From Macrosoma leucophasiata (taxonomy: Eukaryota; Arthropoda; Insecta; Lepidoptera; Hedylidae), in assembly GCA_036365455.1 (NCBI GenBank), contig JAWQUS010000002.1, positions 7,812,001 to 7,876,000 of the forward strand: DNA of 64,000 nucleotides, in the 5' to 3' direction. Below are positions 1 through 11,255 of the stretch, piece after piece. The notes under the pieces are model-generated. The model was not told the origin of the DNA. It saw only the letters and a program-made list of their open reading frames with translations, and made no database searches. The stretch's first letter is position 1, and each line of letters starts with the position of its first letter. The translations under genes and the position numbers were made by a program.

Positions 1-512
1 TGGAGAGGGGCGATTCCGCGGAGATGCTCGTGGGGTTCGTTGTCTGCGCGGTCGAACATTCGACGCGCGAGACGGACCACGAACTCCTCCACGGACTCAA
101 CCCCTAGATCCCGGGCGATGACGTCGTTGCGCACGTACCTCCCCGCTCCTGTGATCAGCCGGAGAGACACGTTCTGCTGAACCTGAAGCCTGCGCCGCTG
201 CGTCGCGGAGTATAGTACATACCGAGCATACGAGCGGACATAGGTCTTGTATAGCCGGATTTTGGTAAGGAGTGGCAGTCTCGATTGAAGAACGGGACGC
301 AGCAACTAGCGCGCGGTCGCCGCCTGTTGCACCACGTGATTCACAATGGGCACCATGCGGAGCGCGCGGTCGATGCTACACCCCAGATACTTCACCGTAG
401 ACTGCCAGGCTATGTCCTGGCCTCGCAATCGTAGCGGCTGCGGTAAGCGGCGGACTCGTGTTACGAAAGCGGCCGTCTTGTCTACGTTGACGGCCATCCG
501 CCACCTGTCCAG
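1..512 (-). pseudogene. Jockey-like LINE reverse transcriptase, C-terminal remnant
   Basis: Read on the minus strand, this stretch encodes the end of a non-LTR retrotransposon reverse transcriptase. It starts near 512 with residues like RWRMAVNVDKT, passes through the RT motif VKYLGCSID (around 390), then continues past about 306 as LPLLTKIRLYKTYVRSYAR, LRLITGAGRYVRND and a tail ending HEHLRGIAPL at the window edge. These are typical of the thumb and C-terminal region of arthropod Jockey-clade RT. The endonuclease and the catalytic RT motifs are missing, because the sequence abuts gag directly near 512. The element therefore lost most of ORF2 by internal deletion. It continues beyond base 1, so its 3' end cannot be seen. 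Confidence 0.8.
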
Positions 513-1435
513 CCGTCACAAACACCGGGCATCGTCGGTCGCTTGCAGCGTGAGACCCGTCGCAATTGGCGCAACGAGGTTGGTCCCGCGGGACTATGCA
601 CTCCGCTACGGGGTGACCACCGGCGCATCGGACACACTTCATAGGTCTGTGGCAGTTCCCAGACGCATGCCCGAGCGCCTGGCAGCGATGGCACTGCGGT
701 GGGCCTATACGGCCCCGCCAAGCCCGGATGGTGATTTCTTTGAGATGTAATAAGGTATCGACGGCATATAATCGGGACAGCTCTTCTTGGCTTAGGTGCC
801 CCAACTGGACAAAGAAGGCCTGGCTCGGACTTCCCTTTCGTCCAACCAGTCGTCTAGCTGCCTGCGCGTCGAATCCCTTTTGCTGAAGGGCGCCGAGAAT
901 GTCTTGGGGAGGTGTGTCTGTCGGCAATCCCCGAAGGAACACCTTGGTGGGTAGGTCCGCCGCCGGTGAGTAGCAGTATCACTCAATCGATACGTCGGCG
1001 GCGGACTCGGCAATCATGTAGGCCTGAACGGCCCGGTACTCTTCGGCTGATGCAGGGATGAACCTGACGCCCTTACCAAATGTACGAGCGTTCGGTGTGT
1101 AGCCCAACTTCTTGGCCAGCGCAGCCAGATGACGCGGCCAGTTTGGCAGCTTCTCCACTATAATCGGTGGGTACGATGACTTGGGCGGTTGTGTTTCCGT
1201 CACCATGATGGGATGAGACCTAGTACTAGGGGAGGCCGGCAGCGGCAGCGGCGTACGATATCGCCGGCGGCGTCGGTGAATGTGACTCTATATCATGTTG
1301 GTGCGTGGTCCCAGCTTGTACAGCCTGGGACATATCGACGTCTGTAACTATACGGCGAGGCGACTCGAGCCCCGCGTATGATGTCGAGGGGCTTGGAGAG
1401 TAACTCGGGGAGGGTCTCGAAGCATTGCCGCTCAT
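512..1435 (-). pseudogene. LINE ORF1 (gag-like) with CCHC zinc knuckles, frameshifted
   Basis: Three consecutive minus-strand reading frames together form one gag-like ORF1: 1435-1226 (Ser/Pro/Ala-rich N-terminus), 1206-979 (the segment with IIVEKLPNWPRHL) and 942 to about 512. The last contains the zinc-finger-associated domain VFLRGLPTDTPPQDI followed by knuckles CHRCQALGHASGNCH, CVRCAGGHPVAEC and CANCDGSHAASDRRC. This is the nucleic-acid-binding ORF1 of Jockey-like LINEs, which packages the element RNA. Frame changes between the blocks show it is no longer translatable as one protein. After the third knuckle (CPVF) the gag frame runs into RT sequence in another frame, marking the internal deletion. 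Confidence 0.82.
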
Positions 1436-1493
1436 GTTGTCCTCCTCTGCCTGCTCAAATTCGTCTTGCGAGGCCTCCGACGAGGAAAGGTAT

Positions 1494-1661
1494 TTTATTT
1501 AAAGAAAAATGAATAGAAAAATTTGACTTCAGGCGAGACTCGAACTCAGGCAGGACTTCAGTAGCTCAATTTGAAGAGCGGCTGGACTAGATTCCCAGTA
1601 GGCCGCGAGTTCGAGTCTCGCCTGAAATCAAATTTTTCTTTCCATTTTTCTTTAAATAAAA
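1494..1661. repeat. Inverted repeat flanking a tRNA-like sequence
   Basis: Arms of about 53 bp at 1494-1547 and 1607-1661 are inverted copies. Each includes a T-arm-like motif (GAGTTCGAGTCTCGCC) followed by an AATTTTTCTTT..TTTCTTTAAATAAA tail. Read on the plus strand, 1551-1628 resembles a tRNA: a D-arm-like TAGCTCAATTTGAAGAGC, an anticodon-arm-like CTGGACTAGATTCCCAG, then the T-arm. Acceptor-like ends (GGACTTCA / TGAAATC) can pair. It is better read as a tRNA-derived retroposon than a functional tRNA, because the 3' half is duplicated in inverted orientation. The same tail and a related tRNA segment recur in the foldback at 9.6-11.0 kb. Confidence 0.6.
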
Positions 1662-1999
1662 TATATTCGAATGTCATCGGAATTATTCGAATGTCGACTT
1701 TTTGGTTATTGGTTTGTAATGGGTCTGTGCTCTGCTCGACTCTGTGTTAAGCTTTTTTGTTGTTTGACTTGCTTGACGTTTGATGTGACATTTTAGACTT
1801 TGTTGTTGTGTGTTGTCTAGGTTGTTGGTCTGTGGTGTGTTGTGTGTCTTTGGTTGTGTTTTGTGTGGTTGATATAAAAATTACACACAATTTGTTATGT
1901 TTATGCATCGGCTAATACTCCCACTTATGCTTAATACATATTTATTTTATGTTTCATAAATTGTTTGAAGAAGTCGTTTCGTTTTTTTAGTGTATCAAC

Positions 2000-4900
2000 A
2001 TGAGACGACTACCTGTTTGTAAGCTCATGCTCCTATCGGTCTTTTGTTTATTGTTGGTGTACGTATATTCATACAGCAGTAGAAAAACCAATCACATTCA
2101 CCAACATATGGAAAGTAGTAGCCGTAGCAGTGAATTGAAAGAATCAAGGTTGGTTAATTTTCTAAATTTCATAATTATTCTAAGGCTATTAGATTTTAAA
2201 ACTCAGTACACTCGTGCTTACGAAAGTGAATATAGATAGCTCTAATTTTAGTCCAGAGTTGTAAATAAGGCTAATGTGCAGGGAACTACTCAAAGGAGTT
2301 AATAAACTGTTGCTCGAGTTACTGTAGTATGGCAGTATATTGTGTGTATGAACACCATGATATGGCACTAAATAGCTTGGGTGAAATATCTTCGTATTAA
2401 TTTTTAATAAACTTAAAAAGCCATCCGTGAAGTACTCTTGATGACATTTTTCAAGAACGATTTTCGAAGATTATTTAGGGAACACCTCTGAGAGAAGTTC
2501 AGATCCTCATATAATTTGTTTGTTGTTACAGTTCTAAAGCTGCCGAGAATGTAATAGACAAAATAGTATTATCATTTGTTGTGTGTGACTCAAGATTAAA
2601 TGAGTCCTTGAATGTTATTAAATCAGTTTTGTTGTTTACCAAAACTCGCATTCACTTTGTTATATTTACTGATGACAATTTAAAAGAAAAGTTAAACGAA
2701 ACATTAACTAAATGGACAGTTGTAGTCAATAACCAATTGACTTTTGAATTGCAAAGAATAAATTTTCCTGAAGCAAATGAAGAAGATTGGATGAATTTAT
2801 TCAGTAAATGTGCAGCTCAGCGATTATTTATACCTGTAAGTTCAATTTATTTACATTGATAATGAAGAATAATCAAAATAAAAAAAGTTTGAAAAGTTAA
2901 TCGATCTAAATTAATAAAAATGTATTATATTCTGTATTTCAATAATTATAATGTCTACAGCCTGATTAAAAAAAAAGTTGTTTAATTGATTTATTGCTTT
3001 TCTAGGATAAATCAGAACTTGATAAACATTTTAGCTTATTCTTGTAAATCACAATCATCAATCACATGACTTGAGATATCACCTTTTTTAATGCTGGAGT
3101 AGATGTGTAGTAAATGCTTAAAATATAATGTACCTACATACTGTAAAAAAGTAGACCAAAAATACAAAGACAATACACTTAATCAAGTATTTTTTTACAG
3201 AAATTAATACCTCACATAGACTCCATGATATATGTTGATACAGATACTTTATTTCTGGGCCCTGTTGATGAGTTATGGCAGACATTCTCATTATTTAATA
3301 GGACACAGATATCTGCAATGTCACTAGAAGATGATAATCCCAATGTGTCATGGTATCCGCGCTTTGCTAAGCATCCATTTTATGGAAAATATGGTAAGCA
3401 TATACATATATCTAGCCACCATCTCTATATATAAAAATGAAAAGATAAGTCTCACTAAAACATGAGAATGGCTGACCAATTTGGATAAGTTACGTTTTGA
3501 TATGTTTTGAAATATTTGTAGAAGTTCAAGAAAGGTTTAAAGTTAAATAGTGAAAACAACAATTTAAATTTTATTAAATACTAGCTGTAACGGCAAACTT
3601 CGTATTGCCTCAGAATGAAATAATGTGTCAAAGGTTTGATAGATACGGACTATTTGTATGGAAAAATAAAATTGTGGTTTTTACTATTTCATATTTTAAT
3701 TTATTCATATTTTCTTACCTTTTAAACCTTCCCTGGACTTCCAAAAATCATTCAAAACCAAAATTAGCCAAATCGGTCTAGCCGTTCTCGAGTTTTAGCA
3801 AGACTAACGAACAGCAATTGATTTTTTTATATATATAGATAATATAATATGTATGATATATGTAATGTTCAATCTGATCATTTATTACATAATTTTAATT
3901 GTTTGTTTTTTCTAGGACTGAACTCCGGTGTAATGTTAATGAATTTAACAAGAATGAGAGATTTTGGATGGGTGGACTATGTGACTCCAATCATGTTAAA
4001 ATGGAAATTGTATATACCTTGGGGTGACCAGGTGAGAAAGTATAACTAATAATACAATATAAAGAGAAAACATTAAGCTAATCATTTCTATTTCTCTGTG
4101 TACATCAAACTACGCTGGTGCGCCACACTCTCTGCCTACCCCGGTTAGGGACCTGGCGTGAAGATACATACATAGTTAAAACTACATTATTGTTATTTTA
4201 TTTACATTCCCAAATAGATTCAAATTCATCCAGTAGTGCTTTTATTGATACTTAAGGGTTTTTAATACAACATGATTTGAGAGCGACTTAATTAATCGAT
4301 TTTATTAATTAAGATTTCGTTATAGGATATCATAAACATAATATTTCATTACCACGAGGATGCGGTCCACGTGTTGTCATGCCGGTACAACTACCGCTCG
4401 GACCAGTGCATGTACGGCGATGCGTGCGGCGACGCCACCGTCCGTGGCGTCTTCATACTGCACGGTAGCCGCCGCGCCTTTCACAACCATAAGCAACCTG
4501 CTTTTGAGGTACTTAATCATTATTACGTATCTAGCTTCACGCCCGCAGTACCCAGAGTTAGCATTCGTGCTGTTTATCAAACTCAGGAATACATACTGAA
4601 GTATACAAGATTCTTTTACAGGAAGTAGACTATTTCAATTATATTGTAACGATTTAAATGGTAATACACTAACATAATAATATGACATTGGCAATAAAAC
4701 CCAATTACAGTACTCAACAATTAATATTGCACATCGAGCCTATGAAAGAGACGATCGGCTCGTTTCGACTTCATAGAGTGTTATCTCTGCTGCGCACTGC
4801 CTACGTAAGCACTGACAGTTCGGTATTGGTCAAAATTTGATCAAAATGGTCGACAAACGTCAAATAGGTACGGTGTGAAAGAGATAACGCTCTACAGACC

Positions 4901-5985
4901 CGAAATAAGCCTAAGTCTCCTAATCCTAAGCTCGATGTGCAATATTTATTGTTGAGCACTGTATTTGGTTTAAGGTATGCAAGCCCACCGCATAATCCAG
5001 TGTGCATAATTTACTGCCATCTGTCATCCAATGATGTTATCAAACAATAATAGACAAAATAAGCGCCATCTATAGTTAAGTTATAGATGGCGCTACTGTA
5101 GTCGGTTCTAAATGTACTTTTGTGGTGTATTTATCGCAATACGATTTTAATATTTTGTTTACACATTTAAATAAAAATCAGATTGGTTGTTAAGGAAGGT
5201 CTTAATCTTGAAATTCTGTTTGGGAGAATGGGAACTGGATCTATCCTTGATAAAGCTACCAAGGTAGCACTAAGTAGGGTTCGTCCTGGTTGTGCTACTA
5301 GGCTTGTATGATTTAGGGGACAGAGGAGAGGGAGGGGCCTTAGACTTAGGGTGAGATTCAATGGGTTTTGACAGTACGAAGCGTACTTTGCTCGAAAGTA
5401 AAGTCGTAGTGCGGTCTGTGAATATCACCATTAGTCCTTCCTGTTGATGGTAAGTGAATACTGCGGTCTATGGACACGGCACATCAAAACTAATCTTAAT
5501 GTAGATGCGTTTAAAACATGTAAAGTCTATTAATTCTGTGGCAGAAATTATGGAATTATGTAGATACGGGTAGGTACCTTTGACTACCTAACACATGTTT
5601 TTAAGCCATTCAAAATGAATTCTAGGTGCTTGAGTCTATCAAACAAAAAAAGACTATGGATTTGTAGCTGCAGTAACACTCTTCAGTCTTGTAATATTAT
5701 TATAATTTTTTGATAAACTTAAAATTTATTAATCTATTGATAAATCAATATTTTTATTGGGTGTACAAATGTATTTTACTCTGTTATAAAATATATAATC
5801 TATTGCAGGCAATATATCAAGCCATCGATGAATACGAGATTGGATCGGATCCCATGAATGTTTTAGTGAACATGGACAAATATTTAACTGCAGCTCCAGC
5901 ATCTAATTGTGGAAATTTAAAAGATGCATTCCTGAAGGTTCCTGTTGCAACTCTAACCGAGAAGCATACTACACTTGATCGGTAG
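2000..5985 (+). CDS. shams: Glucoside xylosyltransferase (GXYLT/shams-like), six exons
   Basis: Coding exons are 2000-2148, 2532-2835, 3201-3393, 3916-4031, 4326-4508 and 5809-5985. All introns are GT..AG, phases 2,0,1,0,0, giving 1122 nt and 373 residues plus stop. The N-terminus is a type II anchor: a short basic stretch then a hydrophobic segment at about residues 8-25, consistent with Golgi/ER residence. The GT8-type donor-sugar motif DTD is at residues 164-166 (in YVDTDTLFL), GLNSGVMLMNL at 216-226 and LHGSRRAFH around 299-307. The C-terminus (FEAIYQAIDEY) matches the conserved GXYLT end. In flies and mammals this family adds xylose to O-glucose on Notch EGF repeats; that role is inferred by homology. 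Introns carry repeats (3580-3840, 4104-4175, 4708-4961). The start is the ATG just before the anchor. No frame damage is seen. Confidence 0.9.
3580..3840 (+). repeat. Retroposon-tail repeat with CCGGCAAACTTCGTATTGCC motif (family C)
   Basis: Lies in intron 3 of the xylosyltransferase gene. It starts near ACTAGCTGTAACGGCAAACTTCG, contains AAATCGGTCTAGCCGTTCTCGAG, and ends in an AT dinucleotide run (TATATATAGAT). Related copies occur at 15.5-16.5, 34.4-34.6 and 37.0-37.7 kb. The microsatellite tail suggests a non-LTR-derived nonautonomous element. Confidence 0.6.
4104..4175 (+). mobile_element. RTE-like LINE 3' end fragment
   Basis: A short copy in intron 4 of CACTCTCTGCCTACCCCGG..TAGGGACCTGGCGTGAAGATACATACAT. 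This is the same 3' end that follows the RT C-terminal coding sequence at 44.8-45.2 and 58.3-58.6 kb. Confidence 0.65.
4708..4961. mobile_element. 254-bp MITE with TA target duplication
   Basis: Terminal inverted repeats of about 30 bp (CAGTACTCAACAATTAATAT.. at left; ..AATAAATATTGTTGAGCACTG-type sequence at right on the opposite strand) are flanked by TA at 4706-4707 and 4962-4963. TA duplication is typical of Tc1/mariner-related MITEs. The interior (GTTATCTC.., CCTACGTAAGCACTGA, GGTCGACAAACGTCA) recurs in inverted orientation at 24.67-24.90 kb. It sits in the last intron of the xylosyltransferase gene. Confidence 0.8.
5013..5808. other. Rest of xylosyltransferase intron 5, no feature recognised
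   Basis: Apart from the MITE, the last intron shows no recognised repeat or conserved exon. Minus-strand ORFs here lack family motifs. Confidence 0.5.
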
Positions 5986-6196
5986 CATTTGTTCAGTAAT
6001 ATACATTTTATTTTGCATTTGTGATTGTTACAGTATTTACGTATTTCGTATACGTACCGAGAAATATTAAGTATATAAAAAAACACACACACATTAACCA
6101 TAACCAGATCAGACCATCTTTATACCAAATAATAACCTAAATGAAATTATTTAATATGTACCTATTGTGAAACGAGCCATACGAATTATAATGCAT

Positions 6197-6202
6197 AATA
6201 AA
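6197..6202 (+). terminator. Candidate polyadenylation signal AATAAA
   Basis: The first canonical AATAAA after the xylosyltransferase stop codon, 212 bases downstream. It would give a 3' UTR of about 230 nt. Position only; no transcript evidence. Confidence 0.45.
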
Positions 6203-6861
6203 TGTATTATTTGCTTTTGATAGATACTATAATGTTTAAGTGTATTTATAAAATATTTGTATGTTTCTATAACACAGATTTTATATTGTAGAAAGTAATT
6301 ATGTCGATATATCATCGGAACTTAACCACCTAAACGCATTACCTTATTCTAATAAGAAATGGGTAGTATGAATGAATATTATTATATTATTTACATGTGA
6401 TGTTTCCAAAATAGTACCATTTTATTCTGTATCTCTGGGAAGTTTATCTTTGTTTTTTAATTAACCTTAGGATTAACTTGGATCAGACAATTTTTCGCCG
6501 TATTACCCAGCAGTTTGATCAGGCTGAAATAGTCAGGTACCTATATATATTTTATCTTTCTTGCTCCCGCGCTAAAGTAGTTTTATTATAACGTAGATTT
6601 TAATTTATAAAATTAAATAAAAAATTAACTAGGTAGGTACTTATCGCCCGACAAAGAAAGAAAAGCTACATTAGATGCATATAGAATAGATATGGAGTGG
6701 TCCGGCAATCGTTCTCCGACGACTGATTTGCCATTAGACTCTTCATGGACAGGAAGATTCATTTATTTCCGTTTCGATCCGAGAACGGCTGGTGTTCTCG
6801 AGTTTTGCGCTAAGTAACAGATTTAGTGATTAATTTTTATTTATATAGATAAATGACCAAC

Positions 6862-7120
6862 CCTTGAGACGTTCCACTGCTGGGCTCGAGTCTCTCCCTT
6901 TTTTGGGGGGGAGGCTTGGAGCTTACTTCATCACGTTGCTCCAATGCGGGTTGGTGTAGATAAGGATTACTGACCAACCAACTGTCGGATTTTTTTCAAA
7001 TCGCCCATAAGGCCCTTGAAAAGGTTTAACAACTGCTATCTATCGATAGCAACCGGGACCGACGGCTTAACGTGCCCTCCGAAGCACGAAAAACGCGCAT
7101 TTTAATTTTCCACTAGCGTT
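6862..7120 (+). repeat. Degenerate lepidopteran-type interspersed repeat
   Basis: Holds CGTTCCACTGCTGGGCTCGAG, a G run, CCAATGCGGGTTGGTGTAGA and GACGGCTTAACGTGCCCTCCGAAGCACG. I recognise this combination as a common moth repeat, probably the 3' part of a LINE or SINE, but cannot name the family. Confidence 0.45.
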
Positions 7121-7475
7121 CACCCATCACACACCCTACCGCGACCGTATCGCTTAACCGAGAAGATCGCTTGCGATCGACACCAGCCGTGGAGCTATGC
7201 GCGCTTCATTTCGCAGATCAATTTATTTATGTACATAAATAGAAGAAGATAGCGTAAGCCAATTTTTGTCCCAGTGATTAGGTATGGGACGTTAGTTGCA
7301 CATAAAAAATCTGTTATGCTCTCATTTCGAAGCTGCAGCCATAGATGTGCAGAAAAATAAAGATCTTATATATTTTCAAAAATCTGATGAATAAATGTGA
7401 AGTCTCGCGTGGCGACCCACTAGTTTTTGTTTATTGATATATTGACTCGTTCACCTTATACTATACGATCGCGTT

Positions 7476-7668
7476 TAGTATGTATTTTCACGCCAGGTCC
7501 CAAACGGGGTAGGCAGAGAGTGTAGAGCGCCAGATATCCCGGTCCTGAATAACCTCTCGTGCCTCATCTACCTTCATCATTCTCTTCATACATGCACGCC
7601 GATTCCTAAGAATTTTGACCGCACCACCAGACAGAACTCGTCCTATTTGGTCATTAGCATGGATTAGC
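7476..7668 (-). mobile_element. RTE-like LINE 3' fragment, minus strand
   Basis: Reverse complement of the sequence found plus-strand at 45.04-45.22 kb: CACGCCAGGTCCC..GGGTAGGCAGAGAGTGTAGAGCGCCAGATATCCCGG, then the region encoding the VLSDGGVKSLRNRRACM part of the RT C-terminus. Confidence 0.75.
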
Positions 7669-7669
7669 T

Positions 7670-9616
7670 TAAAAAATATTGACTGTGTGTTATATGTTCA
7701 TAAACTGTATATTCCATTATTTTCATTTTGATAAATTGACTTGATCAATATTTTTTATTTAGGAGCCACCTTGTACTCAGATTTTAAAGTAGATTGTGTC
7801 CATCAGTAAAAACCATAGAGAGATAATGCTTTATAATCCGGTGCTGTAGTAAAATAATATAACAGGAAAAAAAGAATGGACTAAGTCGCGGCCACAGAAT
7901 CAGAATCAGAAATTCATGTATTCCTTTAGGGCGACATGACACGTCAAAAACAAACAAAATAAATTAAAGTGAATAACAATTGATATACATGTCAAACAAG
8001 ATAAACTACATAACTAAAACTAAATATAATATACGAATGTAAATAAGTATATGTATAATTAGAATGTCTCGTTTCCCCTTTTACAAACAGATAACAAAGA
8101 GTAAAAAGAAAAGAGTCATTCACCGGCAGAGTTCCGAAAGCCAATAGGTATGATCTGAGAAAAAGAAGGCCAATAAAACTCAGTCAGCTGTTTTAAAAAT
8201 ATCTCTTATACATAATTTTACAATATTCCATAATTTAAACACACTTAAAATTAACAATATAATATCAACATCACATTTTATTATTACATTTAGCAACCTT
8301 GTGGAGCTAGATCAGCATTTAGCCAAACATTTCAGCGAATATAATTCTAAATGAAGCCTAAGTTTCTAAAAAAATCCCGTCAAAATCGGTTAACCGTTAA
8401 AAGATTTGCTGGAACAAACAGACAAAAAATGTAAAAATGGTATTTGTAGCAACGTGTGACCTAAACGCGTACTTTACGCACGCTTATCCGTAAGTTGTTT
8501 ATTTTTGTAATAAAAAAAATAATCTAAGTAATCGACTCATTCATAATAAACGAAAGAAATGTCACTTGAAGTTTGGAAATACCCACCGAACAAATGACAA
8601 GCAGGGATAGTTGATGAATCCCTATCATCTGAAACCACATCCGTGTTGTAGAATGAGTGATAGTGGAATCAAAGACAAACGTTGACTTATAGTTCGTTTC
8701 GCGGAAACCGTAGTTTTCGGTCAGATATCAACACTTTGAATGTGACTTTTAAAATATTAATTAAAATTTAGTTCCTCGCGGGAGGCAGTGGGGCGGTCGG
8801 TGTAAAAGTGGTACCTACTTGGATATGGTGCCCATTAAAACTGTAGCCGGTTTTACAAGTCTATTGTTTTGTTGTACCTACACGTACCAAAATATTGGTT
8901 GAGGTCATGAGCTGTCTTCTGTCTAATAGAGAGCAGGCAGCCCATGACCAAAATCTCTTTAGATAGGTAGGTATATCGCTATCTTGAGACAACTGCTATG
9001 CGAGAAAGATTTTTTTTAGTTTTTGTAAAAAGTACAGGCAAAAATGAGGTAACTTGTGGCAAGTAGATACGATAAAATATTGGTTGCGTACGAAACTTAT
9101 TAAAGTACCTACACGGTAGAAACTTACAATGTTAATAAGGAATCTCATAAAATACGTAGGTATGTACGTAACCTTATTTTTTTCGGTTAAAGTTTTTTAA
9201 TAAACCGTGATGAGTTTTTTGTGCCCTCGTATATCTGGAAGTTCTTATCAGATTAGAAAAATGTTTTTGTGCATTACATCACGCTGTAATCCCTAGGATA
9301 AATCTGCATATTAACATTGTAATATTATACCTATTATTTAATGATGGTCACTGTTCCACGACAGAAGCAAACTCAAAACAGTGGTAGGTAATGCCCACAT
9401 AGGAATCTCTTTACTTGTCCAGTGAGCTTGTTTCAATTAACATTGACATACAGTCAATGGAATTAATATGAAAAAGAAAGCTGTAGAACTGTAGATATAT
9501 AAAATAGGTAAATAATTTTGTTTTATAGACTCATACCCTATTTATACCCTTGCCGAAGGTGTTAGGAACTAACTTTAAATTTACCTTGAATCTGGCTACG
9601 TATATTTGGGAAATAT
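7670..9616. other. Intergenic stretch without a recognised gene
   Basis: AT-rich. I see no long ORF with family motifs, no clean terminal inverted repeats and no tandem array. Degenerate repeats may be present below visual detection. Confidence 0.5.
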
Positions 9617-10962
9617 ACCCACTTACGGGTGCGATACGGGACTCCATATACTACATATTCTTATACTATACTACATATTCTTATGTGATTTCACATATTT
9701 GTAATGTTTTATTTCGCAATAACACATTCGAGTGAATTTAGAAATTAAAGAAGAAATGGAAAGAAAAAATTGACTTCGGGCAGGAATCGAACCTGCGACC
9801 TCAGGATAACTAGTCCAGCCACTTATAATGGTAAAAGCGGCTGGACTGAACTGGACTTCAATTTATAGATTTCACATATTACTATGGTACTATGTCTTTT
9901 CTTTTTCTCGAAAGTTATGTTGATTGTCAAATTAATACATTTTTTCAAAAAATAAAGGTTTTTTATTAGTAGCGTTCGTTTTCGTTCAATTGATTCGTAT
10001 TAGTGAATTAGAGGTTCTGTTATTCGAGATCGCGTGACTTCGGTGCTAAGTTTTTCGTGGTGGTGTGCATTCGTGTTTAAGAGATTCGTGTTAGTCAATT
10101 AGAGGTTCCGTTATTCGTGATCGCGTGGCTTCGGTGCTAAGTTTTTCGTGGTGGTGTGCATTCGTTTTTAAGAGATTCGTGTTAGTGAATTAGAGGTTCC
10201 GTTATTCGTGATCGCGTGGCTTCGGTGCTAAGTTTTTCGTGGTGGTGTGCATTCGTTTTCAAGTGATTCGTAATATAGTGAATTCGACGTGGTGTTATTC
10301 GGGATCGCGTACATTCGGTGTGAAGTTTTTCGTGGTACCGTGCATTCGTTGTCACGTGATTCGTGTTAGTAAACCTACGGGGACGTGATATTCGGTGTTA
10401 CACTTTTCGGAGTCCCGTATCGCACCGTACTTACAATATTTCCTCTACACCCGAAAATTGGGTGCGATACGGGACTCCGAAAAGTGTTACACCGAATATC
10501 ACGTATATGTAAGTTTACTAACACGAATGACGTGACAACGAATGCACGGTACCACGAAAAACTTAGTACCGAATGCACGCGATCCCGAATAACACCACCT
10601 ATAATTAACTATAATACGAATCACTTGAAAACGAATGCACACCACCACGAAAAACTTAGCACCGAAGCCACGCGATCACGAATAACAGAACCTCTAATTT
10701 ACTAATACTAATCAATTGAACGAAAACGAATGCACGCCACATAATAAAAATCCATTATTTAAAAAAAAAATATATATATTATTTAGACAATCAACTTAAA
10801 TTTCGAGAAAATGAAAAGATATAGTAATAAATGAAACCTAGAAATTGAAGTCCAGTCCAGTCCAATTTTTCTTTCTATTTTTTCTTTAATTTCCAAATTC
10901 ACTCGCATGTGTTATTGCGAAAAATAAAACATTACAAATATGTGAAATCACATAAGAATATG
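9617..10962. mobile_element. Large foldback element with internal 93-bp tandem units
   Basis: Two arms meet near 10440-10450. The left outer arm (9671-9760, ATTCTTATGTGATTTCAC..) matches the right outer arm (10870-10962) in inverse. Inner parts (9980-10436 against 10450-10735) consist of units of about 93 bp containing TTAGTGAATTAGAGGTTC, GATCGCGTGGCTTCGGTGC and TTTTTCGTGGTGGTGTGC. The left arm has about four units, the right about two. The unit nearest the centre ends ACACTTTTCGGAGTCCCGTA, inverted across the centre; a short copy of GGTGCGATACGGGACTCC also occurs at about 9626. No transposase is visible. The left arm also holds a tRNA-like segment that the right arm mostly lacks. Confidence 0.75.
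9771..9850 (-). repeat. tRNA-like segment within foldback left arm
   Basis: Read on the minus strand it has the tRNA 3'-half arrangement CTGGACTAGTTATCCTGAGG followed by T-arm GCAGGTTCGATTCCTGCCCG. The 5' part (CAGTCCAGCCGCTTTTACC) instead pairs with the anticodon arm, so it is unlikely to be a functional tRNA. It is related to 1494-1661. Confidence 0.5.
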
Positions 10963-10969
10963 TTAATTT

Positions 10970-11250
10970 TACTGGTGGTAGAGTTCCAGTGTAGGGACTC
11001 TAGGGCGTACGCACCACCGCATTACCTTACCTATCTACCGCTAAATGGTAGTGTATAGCACTATCGTGTTCCGGTTAGACGGTAATGTATGGCCCAGTAA
11101 TAACTATCACAGAGACAGAACACCTAAGGTCTCAGGGGTGGCAAAGTATCTGCATTTTGACGTTTGGTTTTTGTGTCGATGTCTGTAAGCTGCAGGCATC
11201 ACTTAACATCCATGTGAACTGCATGCTTGTCTGCCACCTTTGAAACAAAA
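10970..11250 (+). repeat. LINE-3'-end/SINE-like repeat family A, full copy
   Basis: Begins TACTGGTGGTAGAG, contains GCACCACCGCATTACC, AATGGTAGTGTATAGCACTATCG and CATCACTTAACATCCATGTG, and ends CTTTGAAACAAAA. Other copies: 22803, 26887, 37864, 53395 and 57789 on plus; 14832, 24398, 27678 and 48842 on minus. The fixed 3' end with A-run and variable 5' truncation indicate a target-primed retroposon. It resembles the 3' end of the Bombyx BMC1-type LINE in style, from memory only. Confidence 0.75.
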
Positions 11251-11255
11251 TGTTC

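Noticed and set aside
346..750. 134-codon plus-strand ORF
   Set aside because: It is the antisense shadow of the gag zinc-knuckle region on the minus strand.
1551..1628. Functional tRNA gene
   Set aside because: The anticodon-loop reading would suggest a serine tRNA, but there is no long variable arm and the 3' half is duplicated in inverted form, so a tRNA-derived repeat fits better.
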